DNA of 16,392 nucleotides from an uncultured Paraprevotella sp. (GCA_910584955.1 CAJUDC010000049.1:1-16392); one strand, 5' to 3'. Shown: positions 1 through 10,200, counted from the stretch's first letter. Notes: a model not told the origin generated them from the letters alone. Program-made: numbers and translations.

Positions 1-1
1 T

Positions 2-424
2 CATTTCTGCATAAAAAGACAAAACCGTGCAGCCGACGGAATTCTTCTATTTATTGTCAGTTGCCAGTTGCTGAACGGGGGAATACACATATATTCCACC
101 CCGAAAACATACAGCCTCGTCAATATCGACGTAACGGCCCAAAACGCACAAGACACTTTTGCCTATCTGAACCGACATACCCAACCGACGGACATCATTG
201 CCTGCGGAGAAAACCGAACCGTTTACCTGTATACAGGACGTCTTTCATGCAATTTGTCGTACTCCGTAACCGACACGAAGAAAAAGGCCGACTGGTACGT
301 CCTTTTCAGAAACCGCCACAACTACCTGCAACATACACCGGAATCATTGTCCAAACGACCGGATATATTCAAGCCGATGTACATTAATGAAGACTTTATC
401 GTCTATAAAATCAAACAACCATGA
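2..424 (+). CDS. C-terminal fragment of a probable integral-membrane glycosyltransferase (GT39/ArnT-like)
   Basis: The frame is open from position 2 to a TGA at 422-424, so this is the 3' end of a gene that begins before the window. A TTG at 68 could be read as a start, but the frame continues upstream with no stop. The fragment opens with basic residues and a short hydrophobic stretch (GILLFIVS) that looks like a last membrane helix. A soluble domain of about 115 residues follows, containing the segment TQPTDIIACGENRTVYLYTGR. Bacterial GT39/PMT- and ArnT-like sugar transferases often end with a periplasmic domain that has a comparable 'xYLYTGR' segment after the membrane helices. The next gene is a Dpm1-like GT2 enzyme, which commonly supplies polyprenyl-phosphate sugars to such transferases. 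The family call rests on that context and a weak C-terminal signature, because the catalytic N-terminus is not visible. The stop overlaps the next ATG as ATGA. Confidence 0.55.
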   Translation, partial: HFCIKRQNRAADGILLFIVSCQLLNGGIHIYSTPKTYSLVNIDVTAQNAQDTFAYLNRHTQPTDIIACGENRTVYLYTGRLSCNLSYSVTDTKKKADWYVLFRNRHNYLQHTPESLSKRPDIFKPMYINEDFIVYKIKQP

Positions 425-1143
425 ATACCCGAAACAAACAGCCGGAAGTATCTATCGTAATGCCTTGTCTGAACGAAGAAAGGACATTGGCCACATGTAT
501 CGGCAAGGCACGTGCTTTTCTGAACCGCTCCAACATCTGTGGAGAGATCATTGTAGCCGACAACGGAAGTACAGACACATCGGTAAAAATTGCACAAGAC
601 ATGGCCGACCGTGTTGTACATATAGAACCGAAAGGCTACGGGCATGCGCTGAACGGAGGTATCATGGCAGCCAGCGGACGGTATGTAGTGATAGGGGATG
701 CAGACGACAGTTACGACTTCTCCGCTTTAGATGAGTTCATACGCCTGCTGAGAGAAGGCTACGACATGGTGATCGGTAACCGGTTCAGCGGAAAGATTCA
801 AAGAAAAGCCATGCCTTGGCTGCATCGTTACATCGGCAATCCCCTGCTTTCAGGCATCGGCCGCTGCCTGTTTCATAATCGGATTGGCGATTACCATTGC
901 GGGCTGAGGGGATTTTCCAAAACAGCCTATCTGCACATCCGACCCATTTGCGGAGGAATGGAATTTGCATCGGAAATGATCATAAAAGCTGCAGGACAGC
1001 ACTTGCGTATCACCGAAACATCAGTCAACCTGTATCAGGACGGACGCAACCGCCCTCCGCATCTGAGAACATGGAGCGACGGATACAGCCATCTGAAACT
1101 GATGTTAGACTTATTTGTTAAACATATCCTCTATAAGAAATGA
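421..1143 (+). CDS. Family 2 glycosyltransferase, Dpm1/polyprenyl-phosphate sugar synthase-like
   Basis: This 240-residue GT-A fold enzyme has the family landmarks in order: VSIVMPCLNEE (residues 10-20), EIIVADNGSTDTS (42-54), GYGHALNGGI (72-81), the metal/nucleotide-binding DxD in IGDADDSYDF (D93 and D95), MVIGNRFSG (106-114) and DYHCGLRGF (157-165). In this family the enzyme moves a sugar from a nucleotide donor to a polyprenyl phosphate at the cytoplasmic membrane face, making the lipid-linked donor for a membrane glycosyltransferase. That fits the preceding gene. The C-terminus has a WSDGYSHLKLMLDLF segment, similar to the WRDGWRHLRF region of longer relatives, but ends directly afterwards. 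The C-terminal membrane helices seen in those relatives are absent, so it is probably soluble or peripheral. ATGA overlaps at both ends suggest translational coupling. Sugar specificity cannot be read from the sequence. Confidence 0.88.
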   Translation: MNTRNKQPEVSIVMPCLNEERTLATCIGKARAFLNRSNICGEIIVADNGSTDTSVKIAQDMADRVVHIEPKGYGHALNGGIMAASGRYVVIGDADDSYDFSALDEFIRLLREGYDMVIGNRFSGKIQRKAMPWLHRYIGNPLLSGIGRCLFHNRIGDYHCGLRGFSKTAYLHIRPICGGMEFASEMIIKAAGQHLRITETSVNLYQDGRNRPPHLRTWSDGYSHLKLMLDLFVKHILYKK

Positions 1144-1547
1144 AACAACTCTCCTACATTCGGGTATTCTTATATGGAATGGCATTCCTATTGTCTGCCT
1201 GCCATGAGGCAACAACACAGAACAAGCCTTATGCCTTGACCACCGTACGGGTAGATTCAAGCGACGTACATATCGGAAGAATAAGCCCCCGGACCTCAAA
1301 CAGCGCCCAATACAAAATACACAATACCGGTAACACAACACTACATATCACCGATATTCTCCCTTCATGCGAATGCACCCAAGCGACGTATGACAAGCAA
1401 GACACTCCTCCCGGCGAGCATGTCACCGTCACACTGACTTACGAGGCAGAAGACTTTTCCGGCTCCTTTTTCCGCACGGCAGAGGTGGAATGCAATGCGG
1501 AATCCCCCGTCATCCTGACACTTACAGGAATTATTGTAAACGAATAA
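1140..1547 (+). CDS. DUF1573-domain lipoprotein
   Basis: A 135-residue protein with an N-terminal lipoprotein signal: a hydrophobic segment ends in LLSAC, giving a lipidated Cys21. The rest is one Ig-like beta-sandwich typical of DUF1573. The pattern is visible as YKIHNTGNTTLHITDILPSC (residues 58-77), with the SCxCT motif as SCECT (76-80), then TPPG (89-92) and VILTLTGIIV (124-133). Family members usually carry Gly between the two cysteines; here it is Glu. DUF1573 proteins are common in Bacteroidetes as secreted or lipid-anchored proteins, and no biochemical function is established for them. The start overlaps the GT2 stop and the adaptor gene begins 9 bases after this stop, so it is an operon member. 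I infer a periplasm-facing accessory role in the glycosylation/export pathway; a direct function cannot be assigned. Confidence 0.88.
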   Translation: MKQLSYIRVFLYGMAFLLSACHEATTQNKPYALTTVRVDSSDVHIGRISPRTSNSAQYKIHNTGNTTLHITDILPSCECTQATYDKQDTPPGEHVTVTLTYEAEDFSGSFFRTAEVECNAESPVILTLTGIIVNE

Positions 1548-1556
1548 CTCACAAAT

Positions 1557-2618
1557 ATGAAACTACAAAAGACCTTATTCATCTGCATCGGTATATGCAC
1601 CGCCTGTTCACAACCGAAAGAAGATAAAAACGAAGCTTTAACCGTATCCATATCTCCGAAAGAGGAACTTCCCAACGTCGAAGTGGACATACTGCAAAAA
1701 GGGAACTTCGCTCAGGAAATCATCAGCAACGGTATGTTATCCTCCTCCCAAAGAGCGGAGCTGCGATGGAAAGCCTCTGGAATCATCACCCACATCTATG
1801 CCCGAAACGGAGAACGAGTAAGCAAAGGACAGATCCTGGCGGAGGTAGACAAAGAAAGACTGAAACTCTCTTTGTTACAGGCAACAGACAGTAAAAAGCG
1901 GGCCTATCTGGATATGCAGGACTTCCTCATCGGACAAGGTTATAAACTAAGTGATTCTCTGTCTATCCCGGAGAAGACCAAAGAACTGGCTATTATGAAA
2001 AGCGGATACGGACAAGCGTGTCTTTCCTATCAATCCGCCCAGATGGCTTTACAAGAAGCTGTCCTACGGGCGCCGTTTTCAGGAACAGTCGCTAATCTGA
2101 CAGCCAAACTTTACAACCAGGCCAGCAACGGAGAGATTTTCTGCACACTGCTAGACAATAACAGTATGGAAGTAAACTTCCCCGTTATGGAAAATGAAAT
2201 AAGGTCGTTACAGCGCGGCGATACCGTACAAGCCGCCTTATATGCAGAGGAAGACAACCGAACCTTCGGACGTATTTCTTCGATTAATCCGTTAATCGGA
2301 GAAAACGGACTGACCCAGGTTTGTGCTGTCATACCTCATACGCCCCAGCAATGGTTCGACGGTATGAAAGTACGTGTGAACATACGCAGAAGCATCCCCG
2401 GCAAACTGGTCGTACCCAAACAAGCTGTCGTCATGCGAGACGGGCGCCGTGTTGTCTTCACCGTACGAAATGGAAAGGCGTATTGGAATTACGTTAGTAT
2501 CGGACAGGAAAACAGTTTCAGCTATACCATAACCCAAGGCTTAAAAGAAGGAGACAGTGTGATTGTATCGGGAAACCAGAATCTGGCACACTTCACTCCG
2601 ATTGCCATTAAAGAATAA
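1557..2618 (+). CDS. RND efflux periplasmic adaptor subunit (membrane fusion protein, HlyD/AcrA family)
   Basis: This 353-residue protein is the periplasmic adaptor linking an RND permease to a TolC-type channel. The N-terminus (MKLQKTLFICIGICTAC) looks like a lipoprotein signal with Cys17 as the anchor, although the -3 position is an unusual Cys. Domain order follows the family: a first lipoyl half with the signature SGIITHIYARNGERVSKGQI (residues 74-93), a helical hairpin at about 101-170, a second lipoyl half beginning LRAPFSGTVANL (170-181), a beta-barrel domain to about 285, and a membrane-proximal domain starting at VVPKQAVVMRDGRRVVF and ending with GLKEGDSVIVSGNQNL. The hairpin is short, as in many Bacteroidetes adaptors. 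It is the only adaptor gene among two permeases and one outer-membrane factor. No strong ribosome binding site precedes the start, which is usual for this phylum. Family call is firm; substrate is unknown. Confidence 0.93.
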   Translation: MKLQKTLFICIGICTACSQPKEDKNEALTVSISPKEELPNVEVDILQKGNFAQEIISNGMLSSSQRAELRWKASGIITHIYARNGERVSKGQILAEVDKERLKLSLLQATDSKKRAYLDMQDFLIGQGYKLSDSLSIPEKTKELAIMKSGYGQACLSYQSAQMALQEAVLRAPFSGTVANLTAKLYNQASNGEIFCTLLDNNSMEVNFPVMENEIRSLQRGDTVQAALYAEEDNRTFGRISSINPLIGENGLTQVCAVIPHTPQQWFDGMKVRVNIRRSIPGKLVVPKQAVVMRDGRRVVFTVRNGKAYWNYVSIGQENSFSYTITQGLKEGDSVIVSGNQNLAHFTPIAIKE

Positions 2619-2627
2619 ACAACTCTT

Positions 2628-5600
2628 ATGATTGCATATCTCCTTAAACGACCGATCTCGGTATTTGTGTCTTTCGCAACCGTCATTATGCTAGCCCTTC
2701 TAGCTTATTTGCGGTTACCGACCTCTTTATTGCCGGACATTCCCATACCTGAAATCATCGTACAAGCCTCGGGCAAGAATCTGTCTGCAGAAGAAATGGA
2801 ACGCGCCGTCATGTCCCCGTTACGTCAGCGCCTGATGCAAATGGGACATTTATCCGACATTCGCAGTATTGCGCAGAATGAAAGCGGCCAAATACGCCTG
2901 GTTTTCAACTACGGTACCCGTATGGACCTGGCCTTTGTGGAAGTCAATGAAAAAGTGGATGCGGCCATGAATTCCTTGCCGCAAAATATCCGGCGCCCTC
3001 TAGTCACGAAAGCCAATGCCACCGACCTGCCCGTTTTCGACCTAGTCCTCTCTTTCCGCAACGATACATTGTCCCAGCCGACTAATGAAGTAGATTTCAT
3101 TCAGATGTGCGAATTAGCACAGAACACCATCAAGCGCAGGCTAGAACAGCTACCGGAAATATCTATGGTGGATATGTCCGGTCTGTGGGAGAAAGAGTTG
3201 TTTATCTCTGTAGATAAAGAAACGGCCGCTTCATTGGGATTAACGGAAAAAGATATTGAAAAGGTATTTAACGAAAATAATATCGAAACCCATAGCGCTA
3301 CCGTACGAGACGGAAACTATGAATTCAACATACGCTTTTCTTCCACATTGCGTACCGGTGAGGATGTGGAAAGTCTGTACTTGAAACATGGCAAACGAAT
3401 ATTCCGGTTAAAAGACATCGCCCGCACCGAATTCAAACAAGGACAGCCGCGCGGAGAAGTTTTCTACAATGGGAAACGAGCTTTGGTACTGTCCGTAATA
3501 AAGCATCCTGACGTAAAAATGGATGATCTGCAAGAAAGTGTGGAACAAACGCTAAAGCAATTCCGCACCTCCTTTCCCAAAATAGATTTTCATATAACCC
3601 ATAACCAATCGGAACTTCTGGATGTAACGATAGGAAGCCTGAAACAGGATTTGTTCTTAGGGCTTTTACTCATATTTCTCGTCACGATATTCTTCCTTCG
3701 GGATATCCGCCTGCCGATTCTTATCGGTGTTACTCTGTTCGTATCTTTGATCATCAGCATGGGGTTGTTCTATCTCGTTCATCTGTCATTGAACATTGTG
3801 TCGCTTGTGGGCCTGATATTATCAGTAGGCATGATGATAGACAATGCTATTATCGTCACAGACAATATTACCCAATATCGGCAAACAGGCTTGTCAACCG
3901 ACCAAGCTTGCATACGAGGTACAGAAGAAGTGATTACCCCCATGTTAAGTTCCATGCTGACTACTATCGCCGTTTTCCTGCCTCTTGTCTTTATAGGTGA
4001 CATCGCCGGAGCTATCTTTTACGACCAAGCACTGTCCATCACATTGAGCCTAGGGGTATCCTACATCACAGCCGTCACTTTCTTGCCGGTATTGTATAAA
4101 ATGATATTCAGAAATCAGACAACAGTATCTTCCACTCCCCGCCATACCTTCCTCTTCACGTTTTATGAGAAAGGCATCGATTGGATTTTTGCCCATAAAC
4201 TGATAACTTGTCTATCGGTTATATGTTCTCTCCCGCTCTGCTATCTTTTGTTTGCTATCATTGACAAAGAAAAAATGCCATACATCACACATCAAGAAGC
4301 AGTGGTCAGCATCGATTGGAACGAAAGTATCCATCTGGACGAAAACACAAGAAGGACCAATCAACTGATAGCCTTTCTAGGCAGTCAGACCGATAATAAC
4401 ATCCTATTCACCGGACAACAACAATTTCTAATAGGTAACAAACGGAAATTGGGAACTACCGAAGCCAAACTTTATTCCCATCTGTCCGACAACATTTCGA
4501 CAGAAACGTTCAAACAATCCGTAGCCTCTTTCTTTAAGAAGAATTACCCTACGGCTGTCTATTCCGTCACTCCTCCCGAAACCGTATTCGAAGATCTGTT
4601 TTCCACTTCTGAAGCCGATCTGACCATCCAGCTTGTCCCCTATAACGAGCTATGGAACTTCTCATCGGATTCATTAACACAATTTGCCCGTATCGTGGAA
4701 AAGGGGACCCGTGAAGTCCTTTCCATTCCCCCCTATTCAAGTCAAATACAAATCTATCTTAACCACGAGAAGTTACTCTTATTTGATATCCGTTCAGAAG
4801 AAATCATCCATACGTTGAAGAATTGTCTGGGAGAAAACCGTTTCGCTACTTTAAGCAATTACGCTCAATACATCCCGGTGCAGATAGAAAGGGAGCAACA
4901 AACCATAGAAGACATACTCAATACCACTTTCATCAAAGGAAATACGACAAAAGACTTATTTCCACTGCGTGAATTTATCACGCTCTCCTACTTCACAGCC
5001 CCGAAAGAAGTCATCGCAGGAACGAACGGGAAATATGTTCCGTTGAAAATCTCCGAAATAAGAAACGGAGATACAACGGAAAAGAACGTACTGCGCATAA
5101 TGAAAGAACACCCGGAATGGAAATATATATTAAGCGGTGCCTATCTACAAAACAAGGAAATGATACAGAGCCTTATCATTATACTATTTATCTCTATCGT
5201 CCTAATGTATCTTATCATGACGGCACAATTCGAATCTTTCTTACAACCGCTCATTTTACTGCTAGAAATACCGATAGACATAGCGGCCGCCCTATTATGC
5301 CTGATTGTCTTCGGACATACGCTGAATCTGATGTCTGCCATAGGCATTGTTGTCACTTGTGGTGTCATTGTCAATGACTCCATTTTAAAAATTAACGTTA
5401 TCAATGAATTGAGAGCCGTAGGCATACCTCTAATGGACGCCATCCATCAAGCTGGAGAAAAACGTCTCCGATCCATCGTTATAACTTCACTCACATCCAT
5501 TTTTGCTCTCATTCCAATATTATTCAGTTCGGACATGGGATCAGAACTACAAAAACCGTTTGCCATCGCTATGATAGGCGCCATGATAATAGGTACATTG

Positions 5601-5675
5601 GTCAGCCTGTTTATCATTCCATTAATATATGCTCTTATTTACAAAGAGAACAACATAATAAATCCAAAGCCCTAA
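2628..5675 (+). CDS. RND-family efflux permease, first copy (AcrB/HAE-like)
   Basis: A 1015-residue inner-membrane proton-driven exporter with the duplicated RND plan: TM1 (about residues 8-28), a large periplasmic loop, TM2-TM6 (about 340-490), TM7 (about 530-550), a second periplasmic loop, and TM8-TM12 to the C-terminus. TM4 contains GMMIDNAIIVTDN, with D405 at the place of AcrB Asp407 and N406 in place of Asp408. TM10 contains CGVIVNDSILKIN, where N916 lies about where AcrB has Lys940. Single-Asp TM4 relays occur in other RND branches, so the pump is probably functional. The periplasmic start LRLPTSLLPDIPIPEIIVQASG resembles HAE-type multidrug pumps, not CusA-type metal pumps. The gene starts 9 bases after the adaptor gene and ends 5 bases before the outer-membrane factor, giving a complete tripartite set. 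The exported compound cannot be deduced. Confidence 0.95.
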   Translation: MIAYLLKRPISVFVSFATVIMLALLAYLRLPTSLLPDIPIPEIIVQASGKNLSAEEMERAVMSPLRQRLMQMGHLSDIRSIAQNESGQIRLVFNYGTRMDLAFVEVNEKVDAAMNSLPQNIRRPLVTKANATDLPVFDLVLSFRNDTLSQPTNEVDFIQMCELAQNTIKRRLEQLPEISMVDMSGLWEKELFISVDKETAASLGLTEKDIEKVFNENNIETHSATVRDGNYEFNIRFSSTLRTGEDVESLYLKHGKRIFRLKDIARTEFKQGQPRGEVFYNGKRALVLSVIKHPDVKMDDLQESVEQTLKQFRTSFPKIDFHITHNQSELLDVTIGSLKQDLFLGLLLIFLVTIFFLRDIRLPILIGVTLFVSLIISMGLFYLVHLSLNIVSLVGLILSVGMMIDNAIIVTDNITQYRQTGLSTDQACIRGTEEVITPMLSSMLTTIAVFLPLVFIGDIAGAIFYDQALSITLSLGVSYITAVTFLPVLYKMIFRNQTTVSSTPRHTFLFTFYEKGIDWIFAHKLITCLSVICSLPLCYLLFAIIDKEKMPYITHQEAVVSIDWNESIHLDENTRRTNQLIAFLGSQTDNNILFTGQQQFLIGNKRKLGTTEAKLYSHLSDNISTETFKQSVASFFKKNYPTAVYSVTPPETVFEDLFSTSEADLTIQLVPYNELWNFSSDSLTQFARIVEKGTREVLSIPPYSSQIQIYLNHEKLLLFDIRSEEIIHTLKNCLGENRFATLSNYAQYIPVQIEREQQTIEDILNTTFIKGNTTKDLFPLREFITLSYFTAPKEVIAGTNGKYVPLKISEIRNGDTTEKNVLRIMKEHPEWKYILSGAYLQNKEMIQSLIIILFISIVLMYLIMTAQFESFLQPLILLLEIPIDIAAALLCLIVFGHTLNLMSAIGIVVTCGVIVNDSILKINVINELRAVGIPLMDAIHQAGEKRLRSIVITSLTSIFALIPILFSSDMGSELQKPFAIAMIGAMIIGTLVSLFIIPLIYALIYKENNIINPKP

Positions 5676-5680
5676 TTGAT

Positions 5681-7204
5681 ATGGAAAAGAAAGTATACAA
5701 ATATGCACTTCTACTTACCGGTAGTTTCCTGCTGACCCTGCATTCCAGCAAGGCACAACAAAGAATATATGCCCCTGAAGCCGTAGAACTTACATTGGAG
5801 CAAACCATTGCCACTGCCATTGACAGTTCGCTTAACTCCCTATTGGCACAAAACAGCTTTCTAGCCAGCTACTGGCAGTATCGTTCTTATCAGGCCGAAC
5901 ATCTGCCATCACTTTCGTTCACCTCCACTCCCATACAATACTATCAGAATTTTGTGAAACGGTATGATTCACAAAACAATATCGACGTATATAAACAGCA
6001 AAAAAGCATCTATTCCTCTGCCGGATTGCAAGCCAAACAAAATGTGATGTGGACGGGTGGTGTATTATCGCTGGAAACCGATCTGGATTATATACGAAAT
6101 TTCGGAGTTGACAAATACACGCAGTTTTCTTCCATCCCCGTACGGCTCAGATACTCTCAGTCGCTGTTCGGTTACAACGCGTTCAGATGGAATAAAAAAA
6201 TAGAGCCGCTGGAGTACGAAAGGGCACAAAAAGAACTGGTATACGAATTTGAACGAATTGCAGGTATTGCCATTAACTATTTCTTCAACCAAGCATTGAA
6301 CCAAACCGTCTATGATATGAGCATAGAAAACGTGGCCCAATGCGACACGGCCTATCAGATAGGGATGGAAAGACATAAAATAGGAAATATTACCCAAGCC
6401 GATTTGCTGACGCTAAAGCTAAATACCATCAATGCCCGGAACCACATGGAAAACTCAAAAATGAATCTGGACAAAAGCACATTCGCCTTAGCTTCGTTCC
6501 TGCGTTGTGCTCCGAACACCGATTTCCGAATTGTACTGCCCACACAAACACCCTACGTGACTATCCTACCGGAAAAGGCTCTGACATACGCCAAGGAAGG
6601 GAATCCCAAGATGCAGGAACTGGCTTTACAAATACTGAAAGCGCAACAGAACCTTGACAAAGTGGAAAAGTCCCGTTTTTCAACGTCCGTATCTCTCAGT
6701 GTCGGATTCAATCAGGCAGCCGAACGTTTTAAAGATGTATATCACAATCCATTGCGACAAGATGCGGTCAGCATTTCGTTCAATATACCTCTCGTAGACT
6801 GGGGCATGACAAAGGGAAAAGTAAACATGGCTAAAAGCAGTCTGAACACAGCTGTTATCTCAAAAAAACAATCGGAAGAAGCATTCGAACAGGAGGTCGT
6901 GCTGGCTGTAAACGACTTTAACATGCGACATGCACAGATCCAATCCGCCCGCGAAGCTCGCCAAGTAGCCGAACTGGCATACGAAGCCACCTATCAACGT
7001 TTTCTGATTGGGAAGGCAGACGTTAACACACTCAGCATGGCACAAAGTCGGCGCAATGATGCACAAAGAAGCTATATTAATACGCTTTCCTCTTATTGGT
7101 CCGGCTATTACGAAATAAGGAAATACACCTTGTATGATTTCATAGCAGACCGTCCCATCCAAATAGACACAGAACGTTTCCTTTCGAATAAACGGAATTT
7201 CTGA
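5681..7204 (+). CDS. TolC-family outer-membrane efflux protein
   Basis: A 507-residue outer-membrane factor forming the exit duct of the tripartite pump. A Sec signal peptide is visible (MEKKVYKYALLLTGSFLLTLHSSKA, probable cleavage before QQ). The mature part shows the two-fold OEP repeat. The first half runs from LTLEQTIATAIDSSL with long amphipathic helices and a beta segment around SAGLQAKQNVMWTGGVLSLETDLDY. The second starts around LPEKALTYAKEGNPKMQELALQILKAQQNLDKVEKSRF and has the beta segment VSISFNIPLVDWGMTKGKVNMAKSSL. The motif IPLVDWG followed by coiled helices is typical of TolC/OprM relatives. A pre-C-terminal helix includes YQRFLIGKADVNTLSMAQ, matching the usual 'G-x-x-(D/N)-(V/L)-L-x-A' region. 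It sits between two RND genes with gaps of 5 and 25 bases and probably serves one or both pumps. Confidence 0.93.
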   Translation: MEKKVYKYALLLTGSFLLTLHSSKAQQRIYAPEAVELTLEQTIATAIDSSLNSLLAQNSFLASYWQYRSYQAEHLPSLSFTSTPIQYYQNFVKRYDSQNNIDVYKQQKSIYSSAGLQAKQNVMWTGGVLSLETDLDYIRNFGVDKYTQFSSIPVRLRYSQSLFGYNAFRWNKKIEPLEYERAQKELVYEFERIAGIAINYFFNQALNQTVYDMSIENVAQCDTAYQIGMERHKIGNITQADLLTLKLNTINARNHMENSKMNLDKSTFALASFLRCAPNTDFRIVLPTQTPYVTILPEKALTYAKEGNPKMQELALQILKAQQNLDKVEKSRFSTSVSLSVGFNQAAERFKDVYHNPLRQDAVSISFNIPLVDWGMTKGKVNMAKSSLNTAVISKKQSEEAFEQEVVLAVNDFNMRHAQIQSAREARQVAELAYEATYQRFLIGKADVNTLSMAQSRRNDAQRSYINTLSSYWSGYYEIRKYTLYDFIADRPIQIDTERFLSNKRNF

Positions 7205-7229
7205 TTATAAGACCTGTAAAGCAACGACC

Positions 7230-10200
7230 ATGAAACTGTCCCAACGCCTGTCTTTTCCTATACTCATCTATTTCATCGGTTTGTCCATAGTAGGACTATG
7301 CCTGATTCCTTGGCTGTCGGTAAAACTGGCGCCAAGCTTCACGTTGCCACAGCTGTCCATCTCTTATTCCATGCCGGGACAGTCGCCACGTGTGATAGAA
7401 AGTAGCGTTACTTCGCAAATAGAAGCCATGATATGCCGAATCAGCGGTATCACAAATATAAAATCCAACTCAAACAACGGAAACGGACAGATCGTATTAT
7501 CCATAGACAAAAAAGCCAATATGGATGCTATCCGGTTCGAAATATCTACAGCTATACGGCAACTATGGCCTCTCTTGCCGGCAGGGGTCAGCTACCCGGA
7601 AGTGAAAGCATGGTATTCCGATTCACGGGCTTCCTCTCCTCTTCTCACATACACGCTGAATGCCCCCGGCACTCCCAATAGTATTCTTCAATATGCCGAA
7701 ACGCATATCCGCCCGCAACTGACCCGTCTGGATGGTATTTCCGCCGTCAAGATCTCCGGGGCCACCCCTATGGAATGGCAATTGGAATACGACAAAAACA
7801 AACTGAAAAAAATCAATATCACACCGGAAGATATACAGAAAGCCATTTCTGCCCGACTGGGCAGTGCATTCGCCGGCATGACCACACAAGCCGACACCAT
7901 GTATTGTGCAGTCTACATAAAGTCTTCTCTCAACAGCCAGACTGATCTGGCTGGAATCGCTATAAAAAAAATAAACGGAAAAATAGTCTATCTGGGCGAA
8001 CTGGCGAAAATCACCCACCAGGAGCAAGAGGCCCGTACTCACCATCGGATAAATGGACTGAATACCATCTACATGTCCGTCTATGCCAATGACCAGGCCA
8101 ACCAAATCAAGCTCAGCCAACAAATCAGAGACAAGATAGAGCATATAAAGTATTCCTTTCCCACCGGATACAGGCTCCTATTGTCGTCCGACTCTTCCGA
8201 GAGCATCAAGAAAGAAATTACGGATGTTGTTATACGCTCCTCAACCGCGCTGCTCATACTCCTGTTATTCGTTTTTCTGATACATCGCGATCTAAAATAT
8301 CTGGCTGTCATCATGCTGTCTGTAGGTGCCAATATTCTGGTCTCATTCATTCTTTATTACTGGCTGGATATAGAAATCCAGATTTATTCCATTGCCGGTA
8401 TCACCATCTCTCTGGGCCTTATTATCGACAATATCCTCATTATGGCCGACCATCTGCTGCACCGAAACCGGATGAACATCTTTCTGGCGATTTTGGCCTC
8501 TACCCTCACCACCATCGCCTCGCTGACTGTCGTGTTTTTCCTTGACGAGAAAGCACAGCTGAATTTATTGGACTTCGCCCGAGTTCTGATCATCAACCTG
8601 TCCGTATCGTTATGGATTGCCCTGCTCCTTGTCCCGGCCCTGTTAAACAATACGCACCTCACTGTCAGCAAACCGCACATTCCTCTCAAGCGGAAACGCC
8701 TGATACTCACCTTCAATCAATTCTATACCCGTCTGATCCAATACCTGTGCCAACACAAGAAACTCTGCTACACCGTACTGTTGTTGTCTTTCGGCATCCC
8801 GACATTTCTCATTCCGGGTTCTTTAGAGGGTAAAGGGACATGGGAAAACGCTTACAATGCCGTCTTCCGGTCCGATGTCTGCCGCTTCATCCGGTCCTAT
8901 ACCGACCCGTTTTTAGGCGGTAGTCTGCGCCTGTTCATGAAACATTCTCCTCTCGGTAAAGTCAAGATGGAACGGAGCGATCCCGTTTTATCCATCCGGG
9001 CCAATATGCCTTACGGAAGCACGTTGGAAGAGATGAACAGCACCATCCGGAAAATCGAACGTTCCATCCAACAGTTCAAGGGAATACAGCAATTCCAGAC
9101 GCATGTCTATTCTCCTCAGGCCGCTCATATCACTGTCTCATTCACCCCGGAAGGAATAGCAAGGAACATACCGCAGAAAATGCGGGACGTCCTGGTGAGC
9201 CAGGTGGTCCGTATCGGCAACGCAACCTGGAGCATAAGCGGTGTTGAAAACGGTTTCAACAATAATGTTCTTCAGGACGGAAGATCCAACTATATCAAAA
9301 TAGCCGGATATAATTACGATGAACTCATGTACCACGCTTTGCAACTGAGCAAACGTTTGAATGAACATCCGCGCATACAACGCATCGTCATCGTGCCTAA
9401 GGGATACTATAGCCCTAAAGATTATGAAGAATATATCTTCGAAACGTCTCCGGAACAGCTGATAGGAAATGGTCTGAATATCAGCAGTCTGAATTTAGCC
9501 GTACAGACCATGCTTCCCCGACAGATAAGCAGCGGTTCGCTGATAAGCAAGGAAAACGGCAGCGAACCTATCCACATCAAACCCGCTTCGCTTCAAAGCA
9601 CCGAGGTATGGGAAGTGAAACACAGTCTGCAACAAAGCAACGGAAACACGTTTCGCATAGGAAACGCCACCGCCGTCACGCGTCGTCAGATTCCGCATGA
9701 TATAGAAAAAGAAAACCAGCAATACCTGCTATATATCATGTACGACTTTATAGGAGACGGATCACTGGGCAATGCCGTTATGGAAGACGTCACCAAGGAA
9801 TATTCCGGTTATCTGCCTATGGGCTACAACATCGAAAAAAGGCATTACAGTTCTTACGACCAACCGCAAAAACGTTCGGATTTCTGGGTGATTCTGCTCA
9901 TCATCCTTATCATATACATCATCTGCTGCATCCTGTACAATTCGTTTACATTACCGCTGGTGGTGATAGCCATCATACCTATTTCCTACATCGGCATCTT
10001 TCTCAGTTTTACGCTTTTCAATATCCCTCTGAACCAAGGAGGATTCGCAGCCTTTATCCTACTAAGCGGACTGACCTGCAACTCTGTCATTTACCTGTTG
10101 AACGACTATCTTTCATTCCGGCAGAAACATTCCGGCGATTGCATACGGACCTACATAAAAACATTCAACGGGAAAATAATTCCCGTATTTCTCACCATCG

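Noticed and set aside
61..387. A plus-strand frame overlapping the first partial gene
   Set aside because: The frame beginning at position 2 is the one in phase with a membrane helix and soluble domain and couples to the next gene; this one has no protein-like pattern.
7623..8144. A 173-codon minus-strand frame inside the second RND permease
   Set aside because: Antisense to a clear membrane protein gene, with no known domain; treated as a shadow frame.
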